A DNA stretch of 5,038 nt from Bacteroidales bacterium (GTDB lineage Bacteria > Bacteroidota > Bacteroidia > Bacteroidales > UBA10428): the NCBI GenBank assembly GCA_003508755.1, contig DNTK01000018.1, positions 1-5,038 on the forward strand, written 5' to 3'. The notes beneath the pieces are model-generated. The model was given only the letters and a program-made list of their open reading frames with translations. It ran no database searches and had not been told where the DNA came from. Made by a program: the position numbers and the translations under genes. How positions within the stretch are numbered: the stretch's first letter is position 1; every line of letters begins with the position of its first letter. Below, piece by piece: positions 4,676 through 5,038 of this stretch.

Positions 4676-5038
4676 ATGGATTTACTCAATCAAATTAAAG
4701 AAAACGCGAAAAAAAACTTACAACGGATAGTCCTTCCTGAAAGTATGGAAGAACGAACAATAAAGGCAGCTGACCAGATTTTATCGGAAGGGATTGCGAA
4801 AATTGTGCTTATTGGAAATCCGGAGGCCTTGATGAGCAAAGCCAATGAGCTGGGTTTACAAAATATATCAAAAGCAACAATCGTTGATCCTGATAACAAT
4901 ACAAAAACCGAAGAATATGCCAATTTGATGGTAGAATTACGGAAAACGAAGGGCTTGACGAAGGATCAGGCCCTTAGTCTTTTAAAAGATCCACTCTACC
5001 TTTCAACTATCATGATTAAAAACGGAGATGCCGATGGT
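4676..5038 (+). CDS. pta: Phosphate acetyltransferase, N-terminal part (cut by window edge)
   Basis: The ATG at 4676 opens 121 codons that run off the right edge. The sequence shows the N-terminus of the catalytic PTA/PTB domain: RIVLPESMEERTIKAA (about residues 17-32), the segment EGIAKIVLIGNP (about 39-50), and DPLYLSTIMIKNGDADG at the end, corresponding to the conserved PLYFG...GDADG region. Because the catalytic domain starts at residue 1, this is the short Pta type of about 330 residues, without the long N-terminal regulatory domains of E. coli Pta. The cytoplasmic enzyme interconverts acetyl-CoA and acetyl phosphate; acetate kinase (ackA) is often the next gene, but it is outside the window. 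A phosphate butyryltransferase is an alternative but fits less well. It is divergent from DUF1338, with candidate regulatory sites in between. Confidence 0.93.
   Translation, partial: MDLLNQIKENAKKNLQRIVLPESMEERTIKAADQILSEGIAKIVLIGNPEALMSKANELGLQNISKATIVDPDNNTKTEEYANLMVELRKTKGLTKDQALSLLKDPLYLSTIMIKNGDADG

Noticed and set aside
4690..4923. Minus-strand ORF of 77 codons
   Set aside because: It is antisense to pta, which shows clear family motifs on the plus strand.

Overview
The window looks like a chromosomal piece from an AT-rich member of the Bacteroidota. The evidence is base composition, AT-rich start regions without clear Shine-Dalgarno sequences, and promoter-like TAnnTTTG boxes. This is an inference; a lineage such as the marine or anaerobic Bacteroidales/Marinilabiliales would fit but is not proven. 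No rRNA, tRNA, CRISPR array or transposase is visible.

From left to right, five genes lie on the minus strand and one on the plus strand. Bases 1-1075 (minus, cut by the left edge) encode a thioredoxin domain fused to a thioredoxin reductase-like flavoprotein. Bases 1214-2521 (minus) encode a radical SAM/SPASM protein of the peptide-maturase type. A 238-nt untranslated stretch follows, holding a strong hairpin and an intrinsic terminator. Bases 2760-2855 (minus) encode a 31-residue cysteine-containing peptide. Eleven bases upstream of it lies an ArsM-like methyltransferase (2867-3508, minus). Bases 3654-4454 (minus) encode a DUF1338 protein related to 2-oxoadipate dioxygenase/decarboxylase. 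Bases 4676-5038 (plus, cut by the right edge) encode the N-terminal part of phosphate acetyltransferase.

The most interesting unit is methyltransferase - small Cys peptide - terminator - radical SAM/SPASM - thioredoxin/thioredoxin-reductase fusion, all on one strand. The layout is that of a ribosomally made, post-translationally modified peptide system. The precursor candidate carries a CC...CHD core, an arsenic-methyltransferase-like enzyme lies next to it, a terminator separates the precursor from the maturase, and a dithiol redox enzyme ends the visible run. A conserved sequence block is shared by the intergenic regions before the methyltransferase and before the thioredoxin fusion, which suggests common control. 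The reductase lacks the usual arginines for NADPH recognition. DUF1338 and pta are divergently transcribed and probably unrelated to the peptide system; their shared control region contains a long inverted repeat and a Fur-box-like sequence.
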